Source: Curtobacterium flaccumfaciens pv. betae
Lineage (GTDB): Bacteria > Actinomycetota > Actinomycetes > Actinomycetales > Microbacteriaceae
Direction of reading: 5' to 3'
DNA: 64,000 bases
NCBI RefSeq assembly: GCF_026241855.1
Contig: NZ_JAPJDC010000001.1
Span: 3,633,706-3,697,705 of the forward strand
Shown: in pieces, positions 25,845 to 33,724 of the stretch
Layout of the letters: every line of letters begins with the position of its first letter
How positions within the stretch are numbered: position 1 is the first letter of the stretch
The notes under the pieces: model-generated
Databases searched by the model: none
What the model saw: the letters and a program-made list of their open reading frames with translations, nothing else
What the model was told of the DNA's origin: nothing
Translations under genes and position numbers: made by a program

Positions 25845-26702
25845 ATGGACGACGAACCGCACACCGAGCGCGACACGTCGACGACGACCCGTGCGATCGC
25901 CGTCCCGGGCGGGACCGTCCTGGCCCGCACACTCGGCAGCACCAGCGCGGGCATCCCGCTCGTGGTCCTGACGCACCTCGCCGCCAACCTCGACAGCTTC
26001 GACCCCGAGCTCGTCCAGCCGCTCGCCGAGCACGGCGGCGTGGTCTTGCTCGGCTACCGCGGAGTCGGTGGCGCCGGAGGACGCGCCCGCGACTCGATCG
26101 AGGAAATGGCCACCGATGCCCTCGCGGCGATCCGAGCACTCGGTCTCGACCGGATCGACCTGTTCGGGCTGTCGATGGGCGGGATGGTCGCGCAGGAGAT
26201 CGTCGAGCGCGCCCCCGGGCTGGTGCACCACCTGGTGCTGGCCGGGTCGGGACCGGCCGGTGGGCCCGGCCTCGCGAGCATGACCGGTGTCGTCGTCCGC
26301 ACGATCCTGCGCGGGCTCGTCACCGCCACCGATCCCACGACCCTGCTGTTCTTCACCAGGACACCGGCCGGACGCCGTGCCGCTGCCGACTACCGGGCAC
26401 GCCTCGCCCGCCCGCGTACCGACCGAGACCGTGCGATCAGCCCGGCGGTGTTCCGCGCACAACTCCGCGCGGTCCGCCGGTGGAGCGATCGGCCACTCGT
26501 GTCGACGCCGTCCGCGTTCACCGGGCCCGCGTTGCTCGTGCACGGCGACTCCGACCGGATGGTCCCGGTCACCAACGTCGACGTCCTGCGCGATCGGTTC
26601 CCGCACGCCTCGGTGCGGATCGTCCCCGATGCCGGGCACGGCGTCGTGTCCCAGGACCGGACCGCCGTCGTCGACGCGGTCCGCGACCTGCTCGGCCAGT
26701 AG
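25845..26702 (+). CDS. alpha/beta hydrolase (first paralogue)
   Basis: A 285-residue alpha/beta hydrolase. The nucleophile elbow is GLSMGGM with S110. The acid lies in HGDSDRMVP and the catalytic His in DAGHG. The oxyanion strand is VVLTHLAANLD. It shares its layout, and S110 at the same position, with the hydrolase at 27788-28642. An esterase, lactonase or C-C hydrolase role is possible. It is the first gene of a three-gene operon under the palindrome-bearing promoter. Confidence 0.92.
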   Translation: MDDEPHTERDTSTTTRAIAVPGGTVLARTLGSTSAGIPLVVLTHLAANLDSFDPELVQPLAEHGGVVLLGYRGVGGAGGRARDSIEEMATDALAAIRALGLDRIDLFGLSMGGMVAQEIVERAPGLVHHLVLAGSGPAGGPGLASMTGVVVRTILRGLVTATDPTTLLFFTRTPAGRRAAADYRARLARPRTDRDRAISPAVFRAQLRAVRRWSDRPLVSTPSAFTGPALLVHGDSDRMVPVTNVDVLRDRFPHASVRIVPDAGHGVVSQDRTAVVDAVRDLLGQ

Positions 26703-26748
26703 ACCCCCACACACCCAGACCCCTCACGACCACAGGAGCACCAGACCC

Positions 26749-27744
26749 ATGCGCGCGTTCATCTTCGACGACTACGAGCAGCCCCTCCACGGAGCCGACG
26801 TCCCCGAGCCCGTGGTCGGCGACCACGACGTGCTCGTCGCGGTCGCCGCCGCAGGGCTCAACCAGCTCGACGAGAAGCTCCGGCTCGGCGAGTTCAAGCT
26901 GATCCTGCCGTACAGGACCCCCCTGATCCTCGGGCACGACGTCGCCGGCACGGTCATCGCCGTCGGTGCCGCGGTCCGCCGGTTCGCCGTCGGCGACGAG
27001 GTCTTCTCGCGACCTCGTGACCACCGCATCGGCACGTTCGCCGAACGCATCGCCATCGACGAGGCCGACGTCGCACACGCCCCCGCGAACACGAGTCCGG
27101 TCGAGGCTGCGTCGCTCCCGCTCGTCGCCCTGACCGCGTGGCAGGCCCTGGTCGAGCGCGGAGACGTGCAGGCCGGGCAGAAGGTCCTGATCCACGCCGG
27201 CTCGGGCGGTGTCGGCACGATCGCGATCCAGCTCGCCAAGCACCTCGGCGCACACGTCGCGACGACCGCATCGGCCACCAACGGCGACTTCGTCCGGGAG
27301 CTCGGCGCAGACGTCGTCATCGACCACCGCACGCAGGACTTCGCCCAGGAGCTCTCCGGGTACGACCTCGTCCTCGACAGCCTCGGCGGTGAGAACCTCG
27401 AGCGGTCCCTCACCGTGCTGCGACCGGGCGGCAAGGCGATCAGCATCAGCGGTGCCCCCGACCCGGCCTTCGCGCGGGCTGCGGGGCTGAACCCCGTCCT
27501 CCGCCTGGTCATCGCCGCCATCAGCCGGAAGATCCGCCGCCGGGCGAAGCGACTCGGGGTGACCTACGAGTTCCTGTTCATGCGTGCCGACGGGCAGCAG
27601 CTCCGCCGGATCGCCGACCTGGTCCGCGACGGCGTCATCCGGCCGGTCGTCGGTGCCACGTTCCCCTTCGACCAGACCCCGCAGGCACTCGAGTCGATCA
27701 CCACGAGCCGGGTGCGCGGCAAGACCGTCGTCACCGGCGCCTGA
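26749..27744 (+). CDS. NADP-dependent zinc-free alcohol dehydrogenase / quinone oxidoreductase
   Basis: A 331-residue medium-chain reductase. The N-terminal GroES-like domain (GHDVAGTVIAVG) is followed by a Rossmann domain with HAGSGGVGTIAIQLAK. No zinc-ligand cysteines are visible, so it belongs to the quinone-oxidoreductase/zeta-crystallin branch, which reduces quinones or enones with NADPH. ATG at 26749, with CAGGAG 8 bp upstream. It sits between the two hydrolases, which suggests a shared pathway or detoxification of one substrate class. Confidence 0.93.
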   Translation: MRAFIFDDYEQPLHGADVPEPVVGDHDVLVAVAAAGLNQLDEKLRLGEFKLILPYRTPLILGHDVAGTVIAVGAAVRRFAVGDEVFSRPRDHRIGTFAERIAIDEADVAHAPANTSPVEAASLPLVALTAWQALVERGDVQAGQKVLIHAGSGGVGTIAIQLAKHLGAHVATTASATNGDFVRELGADVVIDHRTQDFAQELSGYDLVLDSLGGENLERSLTVLRPGGKAISISGAPDPAFARAAGLNPVLRLVIAAISRKIRRRAKRLGVTYEFLFMRADGQQLRRIADLVRDGVIRPVVGATFPFDQTPQALESITTSRVRGKTVVTGA

Positions 27745-27787
27745 GCACCTTCCCCTCCACGCACGACCTGACGAACGGACCACGACC

Positions 27788-28642
27788 ATGCACGACGCAG
27801 CAGCACCCGTCACCTCCTCCGCACTGGCACCGGCGAAGACCGTGCAGGCCGGCGGGATCACCTTCGCCTACCGCGAGCTCGGCCCGGTCGAGGACGTCCC
27901 CGTCGTGTTCTTCGTGCACCTCGCCGCGACCCTGGACAACTGGGACCCGCGCATCGTGGACGCGATCGCCGCGCACCGGCACGTGATCACCTTCGACCAA
28001 CAGGGTGTCGGTGCCTCGTCGGGCACGGTGCCGCGGACGATCGAAGCAGCAGCCGACGACGCCCACACGTTCATCACCGCGCTCGGGTACGACCAGGTCG
28101 ACGTGTTCGCGTTCTCCATGGGCGGGATGATCGCGCAGGACCTCGTCGTCGCGCACCCCGGTCTCGTCCGGAAGCTCGTGCTCACCGGCACCGGACCCCG
28201 CGGCGGGAAGGACATGGACAAGGTCGTCACCACCACCTACTTCGACGTCCTCCGTGCGACGCTCACCCGGTCGGACCCGAAGGAGTTCCTGTTCTTCAAC
28301 CGGGACGCCGTCGGCAAGCGTGCCGCCAAGGCGTTCCTCGCTCGGCTGCAGGAACGCACGGTCGACCGTGACGCACCCATCGGCCTGCGGGCGTTCGGGA
28401 CCCAGCTGCAGGCCATCAAGCGCTTCGGCCGCTCGGCGCCGTCGGACCTGTCCGTGATCACGCAGCCCACACTCATCGCCAACGGCGACCACGACCGGAT
28501 GGTGCCGTCGGTCCTGTCCGAGGACCTGCACCGCCGCATCGCCGGCTCGGAGCTGGTCATCTACCCGAACTCCGGCCACGGCGGGGTGTTCCAGTACTGG
28601 GAGCAGTTCGCTCCGGTCGCGGCGGAGTTCCTGCGGCGCTGA
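27788..28642 (+). CDS. alpha/beta hydrolase (second paralogue)
   Basis: A 284-residue alpha/beta hydrolase. S110 lies in AFSMGGMIAQD, the acid in NGDHDRMVPS and the His in NSGHGG. FFVHLAATLDNWDP parallels VVLTHLAANLDSFDP of the first hydrolase, so the pair arose by duplication. The RDAVGKRAAKAF region matches TPAGRRAAADY. It is the last gene of the operon and convergent with the second TetR gene. Confidence 0.92.
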   Translation: MHDAAAPVTSSALAPAKTVQAGGITFAYRELGPVEDVPVVFFVHLAATLDNWDPRIVDAIAAHRHVITFDQQGVGASSGTVPRTIEAAADDAHTFITALGYDQVDVFAFSMGGMIAQDLVVAHPGLVRKLVLTGTGPRGGKDMDKVVTTTYFDVLRATLTRSDPKEFLFFNRDAVGKRAAKAFLARLQERTVDRDAPIGLRAFGTQLQAIKRFGRSAPSDLSVITQPTLIANGDHDRMVPSVLSEDLHRRIAGSELVIYPNSGHGGVFQYWEQFAPVAAEFLRR

Positions 28643-28662
28643 CCCGACGCGCGCTGCAGCGA

Positions 28663-29262
28663 TCAGCTCGGCAGGACCGCCCCGACCTGTGCGCGGATCG
28701 TCGCCACCACCTCGGCGACGCTCGTGTCGGGGTCCGCGCTGGACACCATCGTCACGAACAACACCGCGGACACGACGTGCGCCAGGGTCGCCGCCCGGTC
28801 CTCGTCGACGCCGCCGTGCTCCGTGATGAGTCCTGCGACCGTGCGCTCGGTCTCGCCCGAGATCGTCAGGGCCTCGGCGTGGTTCGGTTCGCCCGGGTCA
28901 CCGAACGCCATCTCCCGCAGGTAGGTGCGTCCGTTCTCCACCTGCACCCGGTTGCACGCGACCACCGGTTCGACGAGGGCGACCACGGCGTCGACGAGCG
29001 TTCGTGCGTCGGCTGCGGCCCGTCGCCCCAGCTCGAGTGCCTCGCGGTAGTGCTCGTTCTGCACGAGCAGCAGCAGTTCGCCCTTGTTCTTGACGTACAG
29101 GAAGAGCGTGCCGGCACCGATGTCGGCGCGTTCGGCGATCTGCTGCGTGGTGACCTCGTCGACACCCTGCTCGGCGAACAGCTCCCTCGCCGCAGCGACG
29201 ATGCGCTCGAGCTTGACCTGCTTGTTCCGCTCGCGTCGTCCGGACGGCTGGGTCACCTGCAC
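28663..29262 (-). CDS. TetR family regulator (second of a paralogous pair)
   Basis: A 199-residue TetR protein. The HTH reads VTTQQIAERADIGAGTLF, and ENGRTYLREMAFGDPGEPN matches the first TetR. The GTG at 29262 follows GGAGGAG; a longer in-frame start lacks this. It is transcribed towards the hydrolase operon. No copy of the 26-bp palindrome is seen in its own promoter, so it may bind the shared operator or a different site. Confidence 0.92.
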   Translation of the reverse strand: MQVTQPSGRRERNKQVKLERIVAAARELFAEQGVDEVTTQQIAERADIGAGTLFLYVKNKGELLLLVQNEHYREALELGRRAAADARTLVDAVVALVEPVVACNRVQVENGRTYLREMAFGDPGEPNHAEALTISGETERTVAGLITEHGGVDEDRAATLAHVVSAVLFVTMVSSADPDTSVAEVVATIRAQVGAVLPS

Positions 29263-29339
29263 GACTGCTCCTCCGGGTCCGGGAACGCCCCTCGGGGGAC
29301 GGGGCACCGACCATCATCGCAGGCCGCAGGACCCGCTGA

Positions 29340-29696
29340 TCAGACCTCGGCGACGGCCCGCAGTTCGAGCGCCACGGCGTTCAGGTCCTCGATCAGCCCG
29401 TCCGCCCGGTCGGCGTACTCCGGAGCAGGTGCCCCCGCATCACGCCCCTTGCCGTTCGGCCACGGTGCCCGCACCGGCGCGGCGACCGTCAGCAGGTCGT
29501 CACGGTCCCAGCCGTGCTCGAGCAGCCCACGCGCATGGTCCACACGCTCCTGCACCCGCGCGACGTGGGGATCGTCGTGCTCGGTGAGGAACGCAACGAG
29601 CCGGTCACCGCGGACCACGTACCGCCGGAGCTGGTCACGTCGGTCCCGCTCGTCGTACCGGCCGCCGTGCAGCAGGTTTCGGCGCAGCCATCCCAT
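29340..29696 (-). CDS. hypothetical protein
   Basis: A 118-residue, charged, mainly helical protein. Its Arg-rich N-terminus (GWLRRNLLHGGRYDERDRRD) precedes a His/Asp-rich middle. No signal or membrane segment is seen and no family is recognised. Good third-position GC bias supports coding. It is divergent from the DUF4190 gene. Confidence 0.6.
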   Translation of the reverse strand: MGWLRRNLLHGGRYDERDRRDQLRRYVVRGDRLVAFLTEHDDPHVARVQERVDHARGLLEHGWDRDDLLTVAAPVRAPWPNGKGRDAGAPAPEYADRADGLIEDLNAVALELRAVAEV

Positions 29697-29783
29697 GCCC
29701 CGATGATCCCACCGCACATCGCGGCCCGCTGGTCCTGTACGTTTCCTGTGTAGACATCCCCTGACCAGAGAGGACGCGGCGCC

Positions 29784-30116
29784 ATGAGTGACGGCACGCC
29801 CCAGTACAACCAGCAGAACCCGAACCCCTACGCCGCCGGCGGACAGCCCTACGGCGCTCCGATGCAGCCGTCGTCCGACCGCTTCAACGTCATGGCGATC
29901 GTCGGGTTCGTCCTGGCCTTCGTGGTGAACATCGCCGGCCTCGTGGTGTCCATCATCGCGCTCTCGCAGATCAAGAAGACCGGGGAGCGCGGCCGCGGCC
30001 TGGCCCTCGCCGGCGTCATCATCAGCGCCCTGTCGATCGTGTTCGGCATCTTCTGGATCATCTTCGTGGTCACGGTCCTCGCGAACACCCCCACCAGCAC
30101 CACGGGCGGGTACTGA
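29784..30116 (+). CDS. DUF4190 membrane protein
   Basis: A 110-residue protein. The Asn/Pro/Tyr/Gln-rich cytoplasmic head (residues 1-33) is followed by two membrane segments joined by SQIKKTGERGRGLALAG, the DUF4190 signature. These proteins occur widely in actinobacteria and their role is unknown. The gene is single and followed by hairpin 30136-30166. Confidence 0.88.
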   Translation: MSDGTPQYNQQNPNPYAAGGQPYGAPMQPSSDRFNVMAIVGFVLAFVVNIAGLVVSIIALSQIKKTGERGRGLALAGVIISALSIVFGIFWIIFVVTVLANTPTSTTGGY

Positions 30117-30135
30117 CGCCCACCAGCACGAGACC

Positions 30136-30166
30136 GGAGGCCCGTGGCAGCTCGCCACGGGCCTCC
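30136..30166. terminator. family A hairpin, copy 8
   Basis: GGAGGCCCGTGGC pairs with GCCACGGGCCTCC (13 bp) around a 5-nt loop. It lies between the convergent DUF4190 and mntP genes. Confidence 0.8.
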
Positions 30167-30198
30167 CGTTCGTCCGGGGTCGGTTCCGGACCGCGGCC

Positions 30199-30768
30199 TC
30201 AGCCGATGACGCCGGTGTGCTCCAGCACGATGTTCAGACCGATCAGGATCAGGACGACACCACCCGCGATCTCCGCCGGCTTGCCGAAGCGGGCACCGAC
30301 ACGGCGACCGACCAGGACCCCGACGAACGACAGCACCGAGGTCGTGATCCCGATGAGCAGCACCGCGCCGCCGATCGAGACGGGCAGGAACGCCAGGGTG
30401 ACGCCGACCGCCAGGGCATCGATGCTGGTCGCCACCGCCAGCACGAGGAGCTCGCGGACCGGCAGCCGATCGGTGTCCTGCTCGGTGTCCTCGTGCTTCG
30501 AGAACGCCTCCCACAGCATCTTCCCGCCGATCAGCGCGAGCAGCCCGAACGCGACCCAATGGTCGAAGGCCGCGATGTACTGCGCGAACGCCGACCCGAG
30601 CAACCAGCCGAGCAACGGCATCACCGCCTGGAACACCCCGAACGTGAGCGCGATCACGATCGCGTGCCGCACGTCGAAGCGCTTCATGTGCAGGCCCTTG
30701 CCGAGGGCGACGGCGAAGGCGTCCGCGGAGACGCCGAGCGCGATGAGGAACAGGGCCCAGAAGGACAT
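30199..30768 (-). CDS. mntP: manganese exporter MntP
   Basis: A 189-residue membrane protein with six segments in two inverted halves. Each half has the acidic metal motif: LGVSADAFAVALGKG near the N-terminus and ATSIDALAVGVTLAF near residue 115. This is the MntP (YebN) family, which expels Mn(II). The ATG at 30768 is chosen because the family starts SFWALFLIALG. A GC-rich hairpin (30785-30814) sits in the leader just ahead of the start, which may carry metal control. Confidence 0.93.
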   Translation of the reverse strand: MSFWALFLIALGVSADAFAVALGKGLHMKRFDVRHAIVIALTFGVFQAVMPLLGWLLGSAFAQYIAAFDHWVAFGLLALIGGKMLWEAFSKHEDTEQDTDRLPVRELLVLAVATSIDALAVGVTLAFLPVSIGGAVLLIGITTSVLSFVGVLVGRRVGARFGKPAEIAGGVVLILIGLNIVLEHTGVIG

Positions 30769-30784
30769 GGGGGAGGCGCCTTTC

Positions 30785-30814
30785 GAGACGGTCGGATGGA
30801 GACTCCGACGTCTC
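30785..30814 (-). promoter_or_regulatory. mntP leader hairpin
   Basis: GAGACGGTCGGA and TCCGACGTCTC form an 11-bp stem with one bulge and a 7-nt loop, ending 16 bp before the mntP start on the minus strand. It is positioned to control translation or attenuation. The conserved core of the yybP-ykoY manganese riboswitch is not recognisable by eye, so this is a candidate only. Confidence 0.4.
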
Positions 30815-30946
30815 AGGACCTGACGATCCTGGCACGGTCCAGGGCACGAAAAGGCCTGATCAGCGGGATTCGTCGCCCCGAATCCGCGGGTTGGTGGGCC
30901 CGGTCCGCCAACCCGGCCCACGTCGTCGACGTGACCAGGGGACGGA

Positions 30947-30983
30947 CTGGAGGCCCGTGGCGGGCACGGCCACGCGCCTCCAG
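30947..30983. terminator. family A hairpin, copy 9 (mixed arms)
   Basis: CTGGAGGC, a C-C mismatch, then CGTGGC pairs with GCCACG and GCCTCCAG. It lies 17 bp beyond the stop of the LamG gene and should end the matrix operon. The two arms belong to different sub-types, as in copy 7. Confidence 0.7.
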
Positions 30984-30999
30984 GCCGGCAGTCAGTGCG

Positions 31000-31854
31000 T
31001 CAGGAACCGGCGGCCGCGTGCGCGGCGACCTGACTGGCCGTCAGTTCGGTGCCGTAGACGGCGGCGTACCGCATCGACCCGGTGAAGTACGGGTTGTTCG
31101 TGGAACCCGGCCACCCGCTGACGACGTCGTAGCCGACGCGGAAGTACCCGGTGAAGTTCTCGGGGCTCTTGAAGGCCGCGTTCGACGCCACGAGGGTGCC
31201 GTCGACGTACAGGCGCATGCCGTTGGTGGGCGACATCGTGGCGACGGTGTGGTGCCAGGCGCCGTCGGTGTAGGCCTTCGGCGAGGTGAGGACCTGCGTG
31301 GTGCCGCTGTACGTGCCGAACGCGAGCTGGCCGCTGGTGGTCAGGTAGAGCTTCCGGTCGTGCTGGCCCGACGCACCGGTCTGGTTGCTGCCGAAGCCGA
31401 TGAGCATGCCGCCGGCGACCGTGGTGCGGAACCAGACCTCCTCGCTGAAGGTCGTCGGGTTGGCGTACGAGCGCGGGGTGGAGACGTAGCTCGTGGAACC
31501 GTTGAGCGCGTAGGCGCTCCCGCTGTCACGCGGGCAGGCGTTCGGGCTCGGCGTGGTCGCGGTCATGGCGCCCTGGTAGGTGCCGTTCGCGCCGCGACCC
31601 GACCAGTCGGTGGCCGTCTTCGAGCCAGAAGCCTCGGTCAGGCGGTAGGCGAACAGCGCGTTCGCGGTGTCCGCACCGACGGCGCCCGTGCACGTGAAGT
31701 ACGGGGCGGTCGCGGCCGTGTTCGCGCTGTTGGTCACGCGGGCGGTGTACGCCGAGCGGGTCGGGGCGAACTGGTTCAGCAGGACGACGACGGCCAGGGC
31801 GACCACGAGGAGGACGGCGACGACGCGACCGTCGCGCAGGCGGCGGAGGATCAC
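31000..31854 (-). CDS. exported LamG/concanavalin-like lectin domain protein
   Basis: A 284-residue protein. After a basic N-terminus comes a hydrophobic signal or anchor segment (about residues 10-26), then TARVTNSANTA, then a LamG-like jelly-roll domain (about 60-280; FSEEVWFRT, GQLAFGTYSG, DGAWHHTVATM, MRLYVDGTLV). The TNSxNTA motif after the hydrophobic segment matches the TasA-like protein of this operon, so both may be substrates of the neighbouring signal peptidase. The GTG start overlaps the peptidase stop. Confidence 0.85.
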   Translation of the reverse strand: MILRRLRDGRVVAVLLVVALAVVVLLNQFAPTRSAYTARVTNSANTAATAPYFTCTGAVGADTANALFAYRLTEASGSKTATDWSGRGANGTYQGAMTATTPSPNACPRDSGSAYALNGSTSYVSTPRSYANPTTFSEEVWFRTTVAGGMLIGFGSNQTGASGQHDRKLYLTTSGQLAFGTYSGTTQVLTSPKAYTDGAWHHTVATMSPTNGMRLYVDGTLVASNAAFKSPENFTGYFRVGYDVVSGWPGSTNNPYFTGSMRYAAVYGTELTASQVAAHAAAGS

Positions 31855-32735
31855 GCGGGACGCACCGCCTCGACGCGGCCGACCGCCAGGCACGCCACGA
31901 GCGGCACGAGGCACACGGCGATCAGGGCGACCCAACCCAGGGGGTCGAGGTCGATGTTCGACATGAGCTGGTAGTGCCCGTTCTTCGTCAGCTCGTGGAT
32001 GACGACCCGGCCCATCTCGCCGTCGACCAGGTGGACGCTGTTGCCGCCGTGGGCGTCGACGCGGACCGGGAAGATCCCCGACGAGATCACGGTGGCCTCG
32101 ACGCCGGCCGGGCTCGAGGTGTTCGTGATCGTCGTCACGTTGACGAACGGCTTGAACACGAACGCCGCGTACGAGACGGTGAGGGCGCTGCCCGCGATCC
32201 GCAGGCAGGAACGGGTCACCCGGTCGGTGAACGCGCTGGTCAGGGTCAGGATGATCAGCGTGCCGATGAGCAGGATCGGGGCGGCGCGGAGCAGCCAGCC
32301 GATGCGCGGGACCAGGAGCGCGGGGGTGCCGATCACGTCGGCCTGGGTGAGCGTCCACGGGTCCGTCGCGCCGTTGACGTCACCGCGGGTGTGGATCCCG
32401 CCGTCCGCGTCGATCGAGACGATGCGGTGCGTGTAGACGACGTCCGGGTTGGCGGAGGTCTCGAACGAGACGATGTCGCCGACGCTGAGCGTGGCGACGT
32501 CCACCGGCAGGTCGAGCACGAGGGTGCCGACCGGGGCGGCTTCGCCCATCGATGGGGTCTCGACGACGAACCAGCGGCCGCCGGCGGAGAGGAACAGGAC
32601 GGCGGCGGTGAGCAGCAGGGCTGCGATCGCGGCGACCGACCAGGCGAGGACCGTCTCGGAGCGGGTGACCTGACGGCCGCGGAGGACCGGGCGGTCGAGC
32701 ATGCCTCTGAGCGGGATCGCTGCGGTCTGGCTCAT
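31851..32735 (-). CDS. ER-type (SipW-like) signal peptidase I
   Basis: A 294-residue S26 peptidase of the ER/archaeal type. The nucleophile is S62 in ETPSMG. His replaces Lys as the general base (H103 in YTHRIV), and D119 lies in RGDVNG. There is one membrane anchor before the active site (about 30-50) and others after it (about 150-170 and near the C-terminus). In Bacillus, SipW processes TasA and TapA of the biofilm matrix. Here the adjacent genes encode a TasA-like and a LamG protein, so the same relationship is likely. Confidence 0.9.
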   Translation of the reverse strand: MSQTAAIPLRGMLDRPVLRGRQVTRSETVLAWSVAAIAALLLTAAVLFLSAGGRWFVVETPSMGEAAPVGTLVLDLPVDVATLSVGDIVSFETSANPDVVYTHRIVSIDADGGIHTRGDVNGATDPWTLTQADVIGTPALLVPRIGWLLRAAPILLIGTLIILTLTSAFTDRVTRSCLRIAGSALTVSYAAFVFKPFVNVTTITNTSSPAGVEATVISSGIFPVRVDAHGGNSVHLVDGEMGRVVIHELTKNGHYQLMSNIDLDPLGWVALIAVCLVPLVACLAVGRVEAVRPA

Positions 32736-32771
32736 GGGCTCTGCTCCGGGAGGTCGGGGTGGGGCGGTGGT

Positions 32772-32807
32772 CTTGCTGGTCGTGCTGGTCTTGCTGGTCT
32801 TGCTGGG
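32772..32807. repeat. 9-bp tandem repeat, four copies
   Basis: Four head-to-tail copies of CTTGCTGGT with one or two changes lie between the TasA-like and signal peptidase genes. Copy-number change is plausible but unproven. Confidence 0.8.
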
Positions 32808-32809
32808 GT

Positions 32810-32848
32810 GGCGACGCTCGGCCGGAGGGGGGTCGGCCGAGCGTCGCC
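32810..32848. terminator. strong hairpin between tasA-like and signal peptidase genes
   Basis: GGCGACGCTCGGCC pairs perfectly with GGCCGAGCGTCGCC (14 bp) around an 11-nt loop. It stands inside the operon, so it probably terminates part of the transcripts and gives more of the TasA-like protein than of its peptidase. It could also stabilise the upstream mRNA. Confidence 0.75.
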
Positions 32849-32873
32849 GGTCTGGGGGAGGGGTGATGGGGGT

Positions 32874-32903
32874 GGATCAGGCCGGATCAGGCTGGATCAG
32901 GCC
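32874..32903. repeat. 10-bp tandem repeat across the tasA-like stop codon
   Basis: Three copies of GGATCAGGCC (the middle one ends in T) run across the stop codon at 32897-32899 of the minus-strand gene. Confidence 0.8.
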
Positions 32904-33550
32904 GTGAAGGTCCAGGTCATCGGGACCGAGGCGGCGAGGCCCTGGTAGGTGTTGCCGGCCGAGGAGTCCAGGGTCACCGCGAAGTTGAACGGGACGCTCG
33001 CGCCGGCGGCCGGAGCCTGCGGCATCGTGAAGGCCGACGCCGCCGCACCCTTGAAGCTGGCGAGGGTGCCGCTGAACACGGTGGTCGAACCGGAGGTGAC
33101 GACGAGGTTCATCTTGGCGCAGAGGTCGGTCGCGGTGCCGTTGGCCGAACCATTCGCCGACTGGGTGCACGTGGCGCCCGGGTTCAGCGTGAAGGTGCTG
33201 GCGTTCGCGGTGCCGGTGTTCTTGATCGAGATCGCGGTGTTGACCGTGTTGCCCGGGGTCATCGTCGTGCTGCCGCCGAACTTGTTGATCGTCGAGCAGG
33301 TCGCCGAGTTCGTCGAGACCGAGCCGCCGTCGGTGCTGAGGCAGGTGACGGTCGCGCCGGCGTTCTGCTCCTGCATGATCAGCGTGCCGCTGCCGGCGGT
33401 GTTGCTGCTGTTGGTGATGCTCGCGGCGAACCCGGAGAGGGTGCCGGTGAGCGAGAGGGAGAGCAGGACGGCGGCGAAGATACCCGCGAGGAGCGCCACG
33501 GGGGCGAAGCGGATCCGCTTCAGTGCGGAGGTGCGGAGCTTGGTGGACAC
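32897..33550 (-). CDS. TasA/CalY-like secreted protein with SipW-type signal
   Basis: A 217-residue exported protein. The signal peptide (about residues 10-43) contains LSLTGTLSGFAASITNS, the late-cleavage pattern of SipW-dependent substrates, followed by SSNTAGSG. The mature part is Ser/Thr/Gly-rich with a beta-sandwich-like texture and two or three Cys pairs (TCLSTDGG, ATCSTI, ATCTQS, DLCAKM). It looks like a TasA/camelysin-family matrix protein. GTG start with AGAGG upstream. It is the first gene of the operon and divergent from a MarR gene. Confidence 0.8.
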   Translation of the reverse strand: MSTKLRTSALKRIRFAPVALLAGIFAAVLLSLSLTGTLSGFAASITNSSNTAGSGTLIMQEQNAGATVTCLSTDGGSVSTNSATCSTINKFGGSTTMTPGNTVNTAISIKNTGTANASTFTLNPGATCTQSANGSANGTATDLCAKMNLVVTSGSTTVFSGTLASFKGAAASAFTMPQAPAAGASVPFNFAVTLDSSAGNTYQGLAASVPMTWTFTA

Positions 33551-33636
33551 GGGGTACCTCTTCGTTCGGTGGTGGTTTCAGGAAGTCGGGGGAGCAAGAC
33601 CTTCGGGCTGTTTTGCTTCAATGGTTAAGATAGTCA

Positions 33637-33666
33637 GTGATTCACCAAGTTGACCACTCGTATACT
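33637..33666. promoter_or_regulatory. candidate MarR operator and promoter in divergent region
   Basis: The 174-bp gap between the tasA-like and marR genes holds an AT-rich patch. It contains the perfect dyad GTGATTCAC (33637-33645) and a good -10, TATACT (33661-33666), reading towards marR. TATCTT on the other strand could serve the matrix operon. A MarR operator at the dyad would affect both directions. Confidence 0.45.
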
Positions 33667-33724
33667 TACCCCAGTGCGGGGGACGCACCTTGTCCCCCGG
33701 TCCCCGACACGGAAGAAGGCCCTC

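Noticed and set aside
30769..30960. yybP-ykoY manganese riboswitch
   Set aside because: The position is right, but the conserved core bases could not be found by eye, so only a leader hairpin is reported.
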